A DNA stretch of 58,033 bases, taken from assembly GCA_021372375.1 (NCBI GenBank), contig JAJFUN010000193.1:1-58033 (forward strand), read 5' to 3'. Below, in pieces: positions 18,601 through 24,063 of the stretch. The notes under the pieces are model-generated. The model had not been told where the DNA came from, did no database searches, and saw only the letters and a program-made list of their open reading frames with translations. The number at the start of each line of letters is the position of its first letter. Within the stretch, counting starts at the first letter, position 1. The translations under genes were made by a program, and so were the position numbers. Source of the stretch: Pelosinus sp. Lineage in GTDB: Bacteria > Bacillota > Negativicutes > Propionisporales > Propionisporaceae.

Positions 18601-19464
18601 GTTAATATATAAATTACCTTGCAGCGCAGAAATCGTTCCTTGGCTATTCACCCCTACCCCTTGGGCAGTACCAATAAGCTTAATTTTGCCTGCGTACATA
18701 CCACCAAGCTGCCCTACATCCAGCGCTACGCTGGTATTGGCATCACTCAGCTTTTGTACGCTTAAATCGTTATAGTTTACTTCATTATTTCCTGTAACAA
18801 CATTCAGTTCTTTTGCCCAAATTCCCGCATTGACCTTTGTCGCCTGACTAATTAAATCCACTCTGTCAGCATCATTTCCATCCAAACCATTTCCTTGGAT
18901 AGCTATTTGCCCGCCGGTTACTCGAAATGCCTCTAAGCTGCCGCTACCGCCAAAAATGGGAGTACCTGTGGTAAGCGTAGTACGTCCTGCATTAATAAAA
19001 CCAAAGCCATTGCCTATTATACCGTTAGGATTGGCTATAATCAGATCCGCCTTACTGCCTGCAATTTCTACATATCCATTTAACGAACTCTGATTGCTTC
19101 CTGTCACTTCATTAAGAATAATCTTCGCACTGCCGCCAGCTAGATTCGGATTACCGGTAATATAACCCGCAAGCTTGGTTGACGTAATAAGACGCGCATT
19201 ATTTAAAATAAGCCCTTTAGTATCTACATTAAAATCCTGATACAGATTATGCGATAATCCAGCAGCAGAGGGAGAGGCTATCTGCACTATTACAGTACCG
19301 TTCGCAGCCCTATCGACAAATGGCTGTTTATTTTTTACCGCATTGGGGTCTGCTACTACACCAGCTGCCAAAGCATAGCCAGGCTGTAATAAATACAGAC
19401 ACAAGGTAACGCAAGCTGTAAGTTTCTTTATTCTGCGCCTTTGAATCTTCCGTACTTTGCTCAA
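6700..19464 (-). CDS. TpsA/CdiA-like filamentous exoprotein with C-terminal nuclease
   Basis: A 4,254-aa two-partner-secretion exoprotein. The start is TTG at 19464, with GGGGG 8 nt upstream, 16 nt after tpsB. Residues 1-35 are an extended signal peptide. Residues about 36-280 are the TPS secretion domain, with NPNL at 105-108 and NPNG at 145-148, recognised by the TpsB POTRA domains. Then come thousands of residues of beta-helix FHA/hemagglutinin repeats, including a 494-aa repeated block (about residues 551-1690). After residue 2,700 it resembles the FHA-2 half of CdiA. A Gly/Ala-rich hydrophobic segment (about 4010-4080) precedes the last about 130 residues, a YeeF-type DNA/RNA non-specific endonuclease (DDGGHLIASIFKGSG, catalytic His about 4175; NLVPMD; KVNVKINP-like strand). 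No VENN motif was seen. The end is AT-rich, suggesting an exchangeable toxin module. The adjacent YezG-type gene is its antidote. Confidence 0.9.
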   Translation of the reverse strand: MSKVRKIQRRRIKKLTACVTLCLYLLQPGYALAAGVVADPNAVKNKQPFVDRAANGTVIVQIASPSAAGLSHNLYQDFNVDTKGLILNNARLITSTKLAGYITGNPNLAGGSAKIILNEVTGSNQSSLNGYVEIAGSKADLIIANPNGIIGNGFGFINAGRTTLTTGTPIFGGSGSLEAFRVTGGQIAIQGNGLDGNDADRVDLISQATKVNAGIWAKELNVVTGNNEVNYNDLSVQKLSDANTSVALDVGQLGGMYAGKIKLIGTAQGVGVNSQGTISALQGNLYINQEGKILLAGSTSATGNVTVIANDQISNQGNLASQQNMDITTSGMLCNTGILAAGQNAILNANAVNSSGVVGAGIQTDGSIGLSGNLIIQANQMVALNGQNLAAGIFTVQGAELNLAAAKTNVRGDISLTANAGDINHSRATLQSSGAVSLTAANLVDNTGGTLVTKQNLNVQGINVTNTQGMMQAGKDLLINSQTLINQKGSIASLDNSGLKIQTTKSIDNTIGDIKGNGDVQLTAGAVVNASGQVTASGDILLTASGQLNNNQGTILSGKDVSIAAQTVASNGTFGAGIQNDGSVGQSGNLNINAAGTIQATGKNLSGGNLTVIGTSINQSGAVTVAGGDVQLTATTGDVDNTGAVLQTNGTVAISARGTLKNDKDGSGTAGQIMGKQVSITAQAISNRGGSIQQSGTNDTLIHSQGDADNTQGSILTNGALTLQAQRSVINQQGLVQAGKSLSIAAQSLENQNGSLLSLDQSKLTVTTSQEIDNTAGKIGGNGDINVSASMLGNAGGALISGGNLVAEVAGNVVNAGGNITAQQNINIGTANSIGTFSNTATGSISAGGNLVVNANNVDNNQGKMAANQDITIGAVSIQGGGTALAGRDISLTASGAIHHLTGGDFAANRNVSITANTFTSEGSILGVNDVIVNTQSIMNNAGARLAGGVSTSLNAANGLTNGGSISGSTLNITAQTANNSGAVSADMLTLTANTLRNDGSQAKIIANQAADLTVNTALNNTNGALIYNLAGTGALTVKSNALTNSGSILSGKDASIIAQTVASNGTFGTGIQNDGSLGQSGNLNINAAGTIQATGKNLSGGNLIVTGTSINQSGAITVAGGNVQLTAITGDIDNTGAVLQTNGTVAINVAGTLKNDKAASGTAGQIMGKQVSLTAQDISNHGGSIQQSGTSDTLIHSQGGVDNTQGTILTNGALTLQAQQSLINQQGLIQAGKGVAITAQSLENKNGSLLSLDQSKLTVTISQGIDNTAGKIGGNGDVNVSASMLGNAGGALISGGNLVAEVSGDVDNAGGNIKAQQDVNIGADNHIGALSNTVNGSISAGGNLAVNADSVDNHQGKLAANQDITISAANIQGGGTALAGRDINLAASGDIHHLTGGDFEANRNVSITANTFTSEGSIIGVNDVIVNTQSIMNNAGARLAGGVNTSLNAANGMTNGGSISGSTLNITAQTANNSGAVSADTLTLTVNTLSNDGSQAKIIANQAADLTANTALNNTNGALIYNLAGTGALTVKSNALTNSGTILSGKDASITAQTVASNGTLGAGIQNDGSLGQSGNLNINAADTIQATGKNLSGGNLTVTGTSINQSGAVTVAGGNVQLTATTGDIDNTGAVLQTNGTVAINAAGILKNDKAASGTAGQIMGKQVSVTAQAISNRGGSIQQSGINEMLITSQTKLDNTSGMVITNGQLQVNSGDINNQGGVIAAQSQASIRSQGTVDNSSGTLYMGGLMLTAAGDVLNSNGKIQENNGASITAQNINNTNGSIIHIGTIGSLSITANQKLTNQAGLIGSNGALTIIAGSVDNANNHMLAQGDFSLQVNSDFTNLGTLQSNGVLSITAPNLNNTAGGAINANQANLTVNGSITNDGRIEGNQIIATAQTMTNNATVIGGTVTLTANNITNQGQPALIAATDTINLWVGNQLLNQDGANIISLGNINIAANNQQDANGLFVNRTQLVTNKAATIEADGNLNMAAENVQNLASGDPVIGTKTSTSAVELNMAPHVVYYIPGGQDDNGNYVLNSAQYGGPAQWGNGLNGLYLKLSITVPKANVIAYDASQKKLVYNDVTSTPQMLVNGPGVSGYLDANQINSFFSKTVTCDDDSMSYADRQIYNYYSARDGDNRQYSYTPQRQDYTILPVYQGTSNRGDNIGSVAVATWAGKVAGQTTAYCQSVQVNANGDYIISFYPGYVPGINLDPENSHTAAIDSHLPNAAEEKRVTTTVTETQYIKSAPSIGQIRVGQNMGFNIGQQFTNQYSQVAIGNAVVGNIGTLQNQGYRLIQTSTTTDQSYFHDWFVTGGGWDGPELASATGTDTFGPYISNTYIDGGLPATFIAKTISLTGNNVNNIEQRPDGTTGPQIGSTITLPSTGGVEVSGNNQPEEVAVGPVNTSVGQLNNTAQTAIQAGNNPVTKSGTTISGVGISGNTTASNIGTSQLTAAPTAVQGSNEPVKESGTVISGTAVNSTAIGSNTGTVGSTNNQAVIVNQNDGTTKITIPQNALYKTSSNPTAKYIVETDPRFANYKNFISSDYMLQRLNYDPSMTQKRLGDAFYEQKVVDDQITQLTGRRYLSGYSDSDAEYRALMDSGVSEGKALNLTPGIALTAAQVGNLTQDMVWMVEKDVTLSDGTTQKALVPQVYLCKGNTIDLKSSGALISADTVDFKLSGNVTNSGTIAGAVMTSIQAANLLNKNGGVIGGTGETRLVAVNDIINQSTITGSQVITVAGRDIKNETTSYNVTASLTQNGHSWIGSNTVIGTQATISAQGNLTLVAGRDVSVQGATIAATGDTLVNAGRDLLVGTVVANNTGSDQTAHRSFSYTDIHNVTSGISGNNVSLISQGDTHLTGIQVNASSNLTVAVQGNLTVDNVKDVYTQKENYNERGARYAGNKTDETVVGSNLLANKDITITALNSAADKGNISMTASSVTSQNGTITLAAAKNISIQNDTEKHESLAELHTSGGGFFSSNSDSRDYSLLNQVKGSTISGDQVKVVTGGDLRVTGSNVVGTNDVNLVAQGNINIASAQQTGVEDHYYHETSSGIFSGGIGFTVGKRSTTTTDVQQATTQIGSTIGSTNGNVNFDAGKNVDVTASDIRSNTKDVNIIGQNVTITSANNTNHEKHTYEFSQSGLSVSIGNQTINNINSVYQPLKRSSQVVDSRLKALYDYKAVTAANNISKGKTPDGSQTASKDNSLEVSVSIGTSKQESQTDSLQVTTQQSTIAAGGNVNITATGSGAKDTDGKVMDGNINIIGSSVNGQDITLNAAKDINLTSAENTTGTQTTSSSSSAGVGVTMSSKGTGVFVNGSKANTNGDGNTITHTNTTVTATNTLTIKSGQDTNLIGAQVAGETVKVEVGRNLNLESQQDVDQYNETSSSAGGAVTVGAGAGITGSASRGKIDSNYQSVTQQTGIYAGNGGFDVQVGNNTNLKGAVIASEATADKNILSTDTLTYSDIQNKADYSASSSGFSLDSRNKTPIVPTPSIPVNGKADSTTKSAISNGTIEVRSGNVDLTKLNRNTDQALNSLGKIFDKKAVQEKQELVNLFSQEVNKAVGDLSEYMREKAATPEEKAKWAEGGEYKALLHAVTAGITSSMSGDGFASGAMGDGISQLAQKQLGNIKDLNIRLIASMAVGAAAAKVVGGNAQVGGATAYNGVKYNEYIHRPTREGAILHTKDGWFQIQNGVDTPIREPDPGTYFWDNTRSHENGMGSDFIKSDPSHGVYGDQSIGDEDFIFEKDYDILQRTSQMQMPLKIYEPLYNVDGTPYNKQQNTNIQTANALVASGAPILFGSDGFKYARKIYSDGSYEDFKVPNQDSVSVDPSVQKAFELKAAGARVFAGSDGNYVREWHEDGTKTDYFLPDQYATVSQPENSYGDYLLNTGKAARGWDSKNGEAIAMTNDGVYSAPGSLSRGNELALDSNAHFTKIDGAWYVVDPDNPDKCWYTTKEPSYWQVINQSTQQVVTAVKDNAYSFYHNYIAPSTLGVTASVSQNFSFNIVSPDFAGNANPSAFYTAKTITDGVFVIGGTIATIGEAGGTILTSSTGVGAIGGSALTVTTAVGTINAGNNLITDVQKAFSSTGEDTSTSSTGSSDSVQKVEYGDQYTKVDGKKALKSNVEYTTEEGYKYNTDSNGRISSVEANLESGIADRNNYAQRTVGGADRLPTDDGGHLIASIFKGSGNIDNLVPMDATLNRSEYKTLENTWRSALQEGKEVNVKINPMYEGNSVRPSEFKINYTIDGKKYSTRLTN
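14400..17812 (-). repeat. 1,482-bp in-frame tandem repeat inside the exoprotein gene
   Basis: The same segment recurs with a period of exactly 1,482 bp (494 codons): the TTCCGCTTTGCTGAATACTG site is at about 14411, 15893 and 17375. Two full units (about 14400-15880 and 15880-17362) and about 450 bp of a third are present and keep the reading frame. Copies differ by scattered substitutions. The edges are sharp: at about 17812 and 14400 similarity stops. Confidence 0.9.
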
Positions 19465-19480
19465 AATGCATCCCCCTAAA

Positions 19481-21202
19481 TTAGATTTGATATATTAACT
19501 GAAAACCAATGGCTGGTGTATCTGTTTGCAGGTTACTTGGTTTTTTTAGAGCCCAGGCGCTAAACACTTCAAAATTCACATTCTGTATCGTGCCGCGCAG
19601 GCCTATAGCCGCACCAGCTAAACTTTTCCCTGTGAAAGCAGCCGCAGAAGGTCCACCAATTTGTCCATAATCAAGGCCGACGTAAAATTCCTCTTTGCCA
19701 ACAGGAACACTAACTTCATTACGCCAATAATAGCCGCGTTCTGCCGCCAAAGTTTGTTCTCCATCAAACCCCCGTACTGTATAGCGATTGCCGATGCTAA
19801 AATAATCTACCGCATATAAAACATTGTTCGTTGTCTGCACGCGAAATGTCGTACTGTATTTTCCTACTACTTTTCCGAAGTTTACAGGAGTATTATAATC
19901 CGCTTCCATTGTCCAAATATTATAGCGAGTGGTAGGGGCATTCGGAGCTGTATTCAATTCCTCCTGAGCGCCAAACCAGGGCAGTCCTCGTCTATAGGCT
20001 AAACGAAGATCCAAGGTTTTCTTGCCAAAATATTGCCGATTGGCTATGGCAATTTCAGCTGCAGTAGTATTTTTATGCTGTACATCAATCTCAGTATCTG
20101 CGGCAAAGTTTCTACTGTCTTTTTTTATCAAACTAAACTCTAAATGCGTTTTACTTGTTTGATCACGGTACAACATTTTATCTATTTTTACTTCCGTTGT
20201 ATCACTGTCTCCAGAGTAAGCTAACGTCTGATTTACGCCTTGCACCGTCTGATGATAATTGTAATGCTGGGTCGAAAAAGAAAAAGTCCAGTTTCCGTTA
20301 GGAAATGAGTAATAAAGGCTATAGTCGTCAGTTCCGCGTAAGCTGCTTTCTTGATCTGCATCCTTATTAAAAGAAACATTAAATAAATCATTCACACTAA
20401 ACGGATTATCAAAAGCAAAGGTTACAGCAGACTGCAACTTTCCCGTTTCTTTACTTCCCGAATCATCCAGCGAAAATACGGCGCGAGCATAATGATCTTC
20501 TTTCATACTAATGAGAATTTCGCTTTCACCCATCTTTTGTCCGGGTATAATTTTAAAATCAGCGTCCTGTGAAGGAACCCGTTTGAGCTGTTCTAGTCCT
20601 TGCTCAAGATCCCGCAAGTTGAGAACATCTCCAGGTCGAACCGAAAAAGCATTATGCCAGTTGCCGCTATGATTTACATTGTCAAATCGAATATTGCTGA
20701 TAATGCCGGGAACCAGTAAAAGCTTCAGGGTTCCACTGGCTAAATCTTGTTCAGGTATGACAATGCGTGTAGTTACATAACCACGGTTAATCAGCTGGTT
20801 AGTCAAGCGCTTAATAATCAGATTGATGCCTTCTTTACCGATTTGACGTTCAGCATATTGATTTAACATGTCCTGCAACCACAAGAATTTGTTTGTTTTT
20901 TCGCCTTCCAATTTGACCGTATGAATAAGAAAGGATGGAGTTTCAGTAGGCAGGCTTGTATCTTTAATGGATTGCCGCTCATTTTGCAAAAAAACATCCT
21001 TTTTGTGTTGCAAATCTTGTCGCTGCTCAGCCTCTTCACGTGAACGGCGATTTAATTCCTGATTATCGCCCGGCGTAGGTGATTGCGCTAATGCTACTTG
21101 AGTAGACATAAAGAAAGCTAACCCCAAAGAGATACGGATTTTTGAAGTAGATAATAACAGTTTACATTCCCCTCTCATAAAAAAATAATTATCCCCGGAC
21201 AT
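19481..21202 (-). CDS. TpsB/CdiB-like outer-membrane transporter (Omp85 family)
   Basis: A 573-aa TpsB protein. A signal peptide (about residues 20-40, ISLGLAFFMSTQVALA) is followed by a charged linker helix (NQELNRRSREEAEQRQDL), POTRA-type domains (about 85-240; TRIVIPEQDLASGTLKLLLV is the POTRA_2 signature) and a 16-strand beta barrel ending with an aromatic/aliphatic beta-signal (GFQLIYQI). The family's motif VRGF (here YTVRGFDGEQTL) marks the lid loop. It secretes the adjacent TpsA through the outer membrane. The ATG at 21202 has no clear Shine-Dalgarno; an ATG at 21178 (MRGECKLLL) preceded by CCGGGGA is an alternative. A terminator and a hairpin in the leader suggest attenuation. Confidence 0.92.
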   Translation of the reverse strand: MSGDNYFFMRGECKLLLSTSKIRISLGLAFFMSTQVALAQSPTPGDNQELNRRSREEAEQRQDLQHKKDVFLQNERQSIKDTSLPTETPSFLIHTVKLEGEKTNKFLWLQDMLNQYAERQIGKEGINLIIKRLTNQLINRGYVTTRIVIPEQDLASGTLKLLLVPGIISNIRFDNVNHSGNWHNAFSVRPGDVLNLRDLEQGLEQLKRVPSQDADFKIIPGQKMGESEILISMKEDHYARAVFSLDDSGSKETGKLQSAVTFAFDNPFSVNDLFNVSFNKDADQESSLRGTDDYSLYYSFPNGNWTFSFSTQHYNYHQTVQGVNQTLAYSGDSDTTEVKIDKMLYRDQTSKTHLEFSLIKKDSRNFAADTEIDVQHKNTTAAEIAIANRQYFGKKTLDLRLAYRRGLPWFGAQEELNTAPNAPTTRYNIWTMEADYNTPVNFGKVVGKYSTTFRVQTTNNVLYAVDYFSIGNRYTVRGFDGEQTLAAERGYYWRNEVSVPVGKEEFYVGLDYGQIGGPSAAAFTGKSLAGAAIGLRGTIQNVNFEVFSAWALKKPSNLQTDTPAIGFQLIYQI

Positions 21203-21226
21203 AGCCCTGAATTACTAGCTACGCTT

Positions 21227-21249
21227 AAAAAGCTTACTATAAGCTTTTT
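21227..21249. other. hairpin in the tpsB leader
   Basis: AAAAAGCTTA (21227-21236) and TAAGCTTTTT (21240-21249) form a perfect 10-bp, A/T-rich stem with a 3-nt loop 25 nt before the ATG at 21202. On plus it is followed by more T; on minus by AAGCG. It could be a weak terminator for plus transcripts or a structure controlling tpsB. Confidence 0.45.
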
Positions 21250-21282
21250 TTAACCACGTCTAATGCGGGGTTTCCGTAATAC

Positions 21283-21317
21283 AAAAAAAAACACCCTTTT
21301 CTAATGAGAATAGGGTG
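21283..21317 (-). terminator. leader terminator upstream of tpsB
   Basis: CACCCT (21292-21297) and AGGGTG (21312-21317) pair, and nine T follow on the minus strand. No long gene lies to its right before glmS's end at 21830, so it would stop a short transcript about 80 nt before tpsB. A short minus-strand frame (MKMKKYDIN..., from about 21407) runs through it, raising the possibility of an attenuated leader. Confidence 0.7.
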
Positions 21318-21667
21318 GGTACACTATTAACTCCAAGCAGTCTAAGTGTCCATATACAGATCTGCTTTTCATTGTTTCCGACATTAATATCATATTTTTT
21401 CATTTTCATACTTATTTTACCATTAACATCAGTGATATACAATATATTATATGTAAATATATAAATAAATGAATAATATGAATAACTTTACAATTATTTA
21501 TAATTTTGCTAAAAATATAAGTTATAAGGTAACCGACTAAAAGGAGGTTACTACCACAAACAGCATTATGGCAAAGCAGGCAAGGCTTAACTTTTACCAC
21601 TGCTTCTGTCCCTTTTACAAATCCAGCTATTTTATCTTCACCCCACGAGTACTATGCTTCGCCATAA
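21318..21667. other. AT-rich intergenic stretch before the secretion locus
   Basis: No convincing gene is seen. Minus-strand frames of 60-62 codons exist (21260-21442 and 21412-21600) without good ribosome binding sites. The AT-rich part (21420-21530) contains TATAAT-like sequences on both strands, so a promoter for the leader or tpsB is likely here, but no unique -35/-10 pair can be chosen. Confidence 0.4.
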
Positions 21668-21721
21668 AATATGCCACCAATCTGATACTCTGTTTTCAGA
21701 GTATCAGATTGGTGGCATATT
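21668..21721. terminator. 25-bp perfect inverted repeat after glmS
   Basis: A perfect 25-bp stem (21668-21692 with 21697-21721) with a TTTT loop. On the minus strand it is followed by TTTTATGG, so it may end glmS transcription, about 110 nt after the stop codon. The unusual length and perfection are also compatible with a mobile palindromic element. Confidence 0.55.
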
Positions 21722-21829
21722 CAATATCTTTATTATGATATTCTACAACTTTATTTCATATTCCAATACTTTATTATATATTCGACATCTTTATTACTCG
21801 ATTACATTTTCAACTAACTATTTGTTATC

Positions 21830-23659
21830 TTATTCTACTGTTACTGATTTTGCCAAATTTCTAGGCTTATCAACGTCGCAACCACGAGTCTTAGCGGCAT
21901 AATAGGCAAGTAATTGCAGCGGAATTACCGCTAAAATCGGCGCCAGGTATTTATCCGCTCTGGGGATATGAATGGCATGATCAACGTATTTATCAATCTG
22001 ATCATCGCCCTCGAGTGCAATACCGATAACTACCGCGTCACGCGCTTTTACTTCTTTGATGTTGCTGAGCGTTTTTTCATAGACATCTTCCTGCGTAGCC
22101 AGGGCGATTACAGGCACGCCTTCAATGATAAGGGCCAGTGTACCATGCTTGAGTTCGCCCGCGGCATAGGCCTCCGCATGAATATAGGAGATTTCTTTTA
22201 GTTTCAGGGAACCTTCCAGCGCTACACAGTAATCAAGCGCACGGCCGATAAAGAATACATCTTCGTTGAAACCGTATTTTTGGGCAAAGGTTTTGATAGG
22301 ATCTACATTTTCCAAAAGTTCATGAGCCTGGGCCGGAAGATTTCTAGCGCCGGCAATGAGTTCTTTGATTCTTTCTTTCGGCAGCATTTCGCGTATGCCT
22401 GCCATATAAAGACCGAACAGGAACATGACGATGAGCTGCGTAGTATATGCTTTGGTGGAAGCTACCGCAATTTCCGGACCTGCCCAGGTATAGATTACCT
22501 GGTCGGCTTCACGCGCAATAGAGGAACCTACTACATTGGTTACCGCAAGTGTCTTGGAACCAAGACGCTTGGCTTCTTTGAGACCGGCGAGAGTGTCGAG
22601 GGTTTCCCCTGATTGGCTGACAACGATTGTCAAAGTTTCTTCGTCAATCAGCGGTGAGCGATAACGAAACTCTGAGGCTACATCTACTTCGACCGGAATA
22701 CGGGCAAGGTTTTCTAAATAGTATTTGCCAACAATACCTGCATGGTAGGCTGTACCGCAGGCAACAATGGCAATTTTTTTGATTTTGAGCAGTTCTTCTT
22801 TAGTCCATTTGAGAGTTTCAAAAACTACCGCACTGTCATCTTTATTGAAACGGCCTGTCAGGGTTTCACGGATAGCTTTTGGCTGTTCGTAAATTTCTTT
22901 AATCATGAAATGCTCGTAGCCGCCTTTTTCAGCTGCTTCGGCATCCCAGTTTACTTCAAATACTTTCTTGGTTACAGGTACGCCCTGGCGGTTTTGTACC
23001 CAGACCGAATCCTTGGTCACAATGGCCATTTCGCCATCGCTCAAGATATAGGTTTTACGGGTACGGTTGATGATAGCCGGAATGTCAGAAGCGATAAAGT
23101 TTTCGCCTTGGCCAAGACCAATAACCAGTGGATTGTCCTGCTTGGTGCAGATGATTTTATCTGGTTCCAGCTGAGTCATGAATACAAGTGCATAGGAGCC
23201 TTCGATTTGTGCGAGCACTTTTTTGACTGCTGCTTCAAAATCACCTTCATAGCTTTCTTCAAACAAATGTGCTACAACTTCTGTATCCGTTTCGGATTTG
23301 AAGATATGCCCTTTGGCAATGAGCTTTTCTTTAAGGGTCATATAGTTTTCAATGATACCATTATGCACTACGACAAATTTGCCTGTGCAGTCAGTATGCG
23401 GATGAGAGTTTGCATCCGACGGACGTCCATGAGTTGCCCAGCGGGTATGGCCGATACCAAGACAGCCTTGGGGCTGCTTTTGTTCGATGATCTGAGTCAG
23501 CGCACCTAAACGGCCTACGCTTTTTTCCACATTGATCTTTTCCCCGTCAAATACAGCAATCCCGGCAGAGTCATAGCCTCTGTATTCAAGTTTAGTCAGT
23601 CCCTCAATTAAAAACGGCGCCGCTTGATTGGGGCCGATATATCCTACTATACCGCACAT
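21830..23659 (-). CDS. glmS: glutamine-fructose-6-phosphate aminotransferase (isomerizing)
   Basis: A 609-aa enzyme making glucosamine-6-phosphate from fructose-6-phosphate and glutamine, the first step to UDP-GlcNAc for peptidoglycan and LPS. The N-terminal glutaminase begins MCGIVGYIG, with Cys2 as nucleophile after Met removal, and includes GHTRWATHG. Two SIS sugar-isomerase domains follow (SQSGETLDTLAGLKEA; STKAYTTQL) and the protein ends DKPRNLAKSVTVE, the family's conserved C-terminus. Length is normal. A glmS ribozyme lies in its 5' leader on the same strand, so the message is cleaved when GlcN6P is abundant. glmM is the next gene upstream. Confidence 0.98.
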   Translation of the reverse strand: MCGIVGYIGPNQAAPFLIEGLTKLEYRGYDSAGIAVFDGEKINVEKSVGRLGALTQIIEQKQPQGCLGIGHTRWATHGRPSDANSHPHTDCTGKFVVVHNGIIENYMTLKEKLIAKGHIFKSETDTEVVAHLFEESYEGDFEAAVKKVLAQIEGSYALVFMTQLEPDKIICTKQDNPLVIGLGQGENFIASDIPAIINRTRKTYILSDGEMAIVTKDSVWVQNRQGVPVTKKVFEVNWDAEAAEKGGYEHFMIKEIYEQPKAIRETLTGRFNKDDSAVVFETLKWTKEELLKIKKIAIVACGTAYHAGIVGKYYLENLARIPVEVDVASEFRYRSPLIDEETLTIVVSQSGETLDTLAGLKEAKRLGSKTLAVTNVVGSSIAREADQVIYTWAGPEIAVASTKAYTTQLIVMFLFGLYMAGIREMLPKERIKELIAGARNLPAQAHELLENVDPIKTFAQKYGFNEDVFFIGRALDYCVALEGSLKLKEISYIHAEAYAAGELKHGTLALIIEGVPVIALATQEDVYEKTLSNIKEVKARDAVVIGIALEGDDQIDKYVDHAIHIPRADKYLAPILAVIPLQLLAYYAAKTRGCDVDKPRNLAKSVTVE

Positions 23660-23700
23660 ATATTTTATTCCTCCTGAATTTTCAAAGTCCTGGTGGGCTT

Positions 23701-23742
23701 AACACACCCCGTCGCTCCGCGCCCCCCTCTCTAGAGGGGAAT
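23701..23742. repeat. half-copy of a palindromic intergenic repeat
   Basis: AACACACCCCG ... CCCCTCTCTAGAGGGGA is shared with 25531-25571 (the full element is at 25473-25571). Here it lies between the ribozyme and the glmS ribosome binding site. The CCCCTCTCTAGAGGGG part is itself a hairpin. Confidence 0.6.
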
Positions 23743-23934
23743 TAGAGCATTTTACTGCACAGCCCTTTTGTCCTGTCAGTTGCCTGATAGTTTTGTAGGC
23801 TGCTTTACGGCTGCAGTCCGCCGAGAGGCATCCGCTGATCAATCTCGATAAACCTCTCCCTCGTCTACTTGCTCTCTGGCTGACACTAGCGACCTAGCTA
23901 TCGCCAGCCTCCGTACCATGCAAGTACCAGCGCT
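23735..23934 (-). ncRNA. glmS ribozyme (GlcN6P-activated self-cleaving riboswitch)
   Basis: The minus strand shows the conserved core in order: A/GCGC cleavage site (between 23934 and 23933), the P2-type stem ACTTGC ... GCAAGT, GACGAGGG, GGTTTATCGAGAT, CAGCGGATGCCTCTCGG, and the 3' accessory part GACAGGACAAAAGGG then CTGTGCAGTAAAATGCTC. These match the glmS catalytic RNA family and its position before glmS. When GlcN6P binds, cleavage leaves a 5'-OH message that is degraded. The 5' and 3' limits are approximate. Confidence 0.93.
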
Positions 23935-23996
23935 AATAGTTTCTGTAAAAAAAACTCTTTATCCCTCGCTCACCTCCAGGCAAATATAATCTAACA

Positions 23997-24030
23997 TATG
24001 CAAAGGAGCGCTGTAGCGCTCCTTTGCATA
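23997..24030 (-). terminator. terminator-like perfect hairpin after glmM
   Basis: A perfect 16-bp stem (23997-24012 with 24015-24030) lies about 35 nt after the glmM stop and 63 nt before the ribozyme cleavage site. The minus strand continues TGTTAGATTATATTTG, so the T-run is poor; it may reduce read-through or protect the glmM message. Confidence 0.55.
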
Positions 24031-24063
24031 CTTATTGTAATATAATTATCTGGATTGGTCAAC

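Noticed and set aside
6746..18775. Many plus-strand frames opposite the exoprotein gene
   Set aside because: They are antisense shadows of a low-complexity, repeat-rich gene; none has a start site, and similar shadows recur at the 1,482-bp period.
21260..21600. Two minus-strand frames of 60-62 codons upstream of tpsB
   Set aside because: No good Shine-Dalgarno, overlapping frames and a terminator inside one of them. A leader peptide is conceivable, but a gene is not supported.
21430..21600. Riboswitch (c-di-GMP type) upstream of the secretion locus
   Set aside because: A GCAAAGC-like string exists, but the order of conserved blocks does not match either c-di-GMP class.
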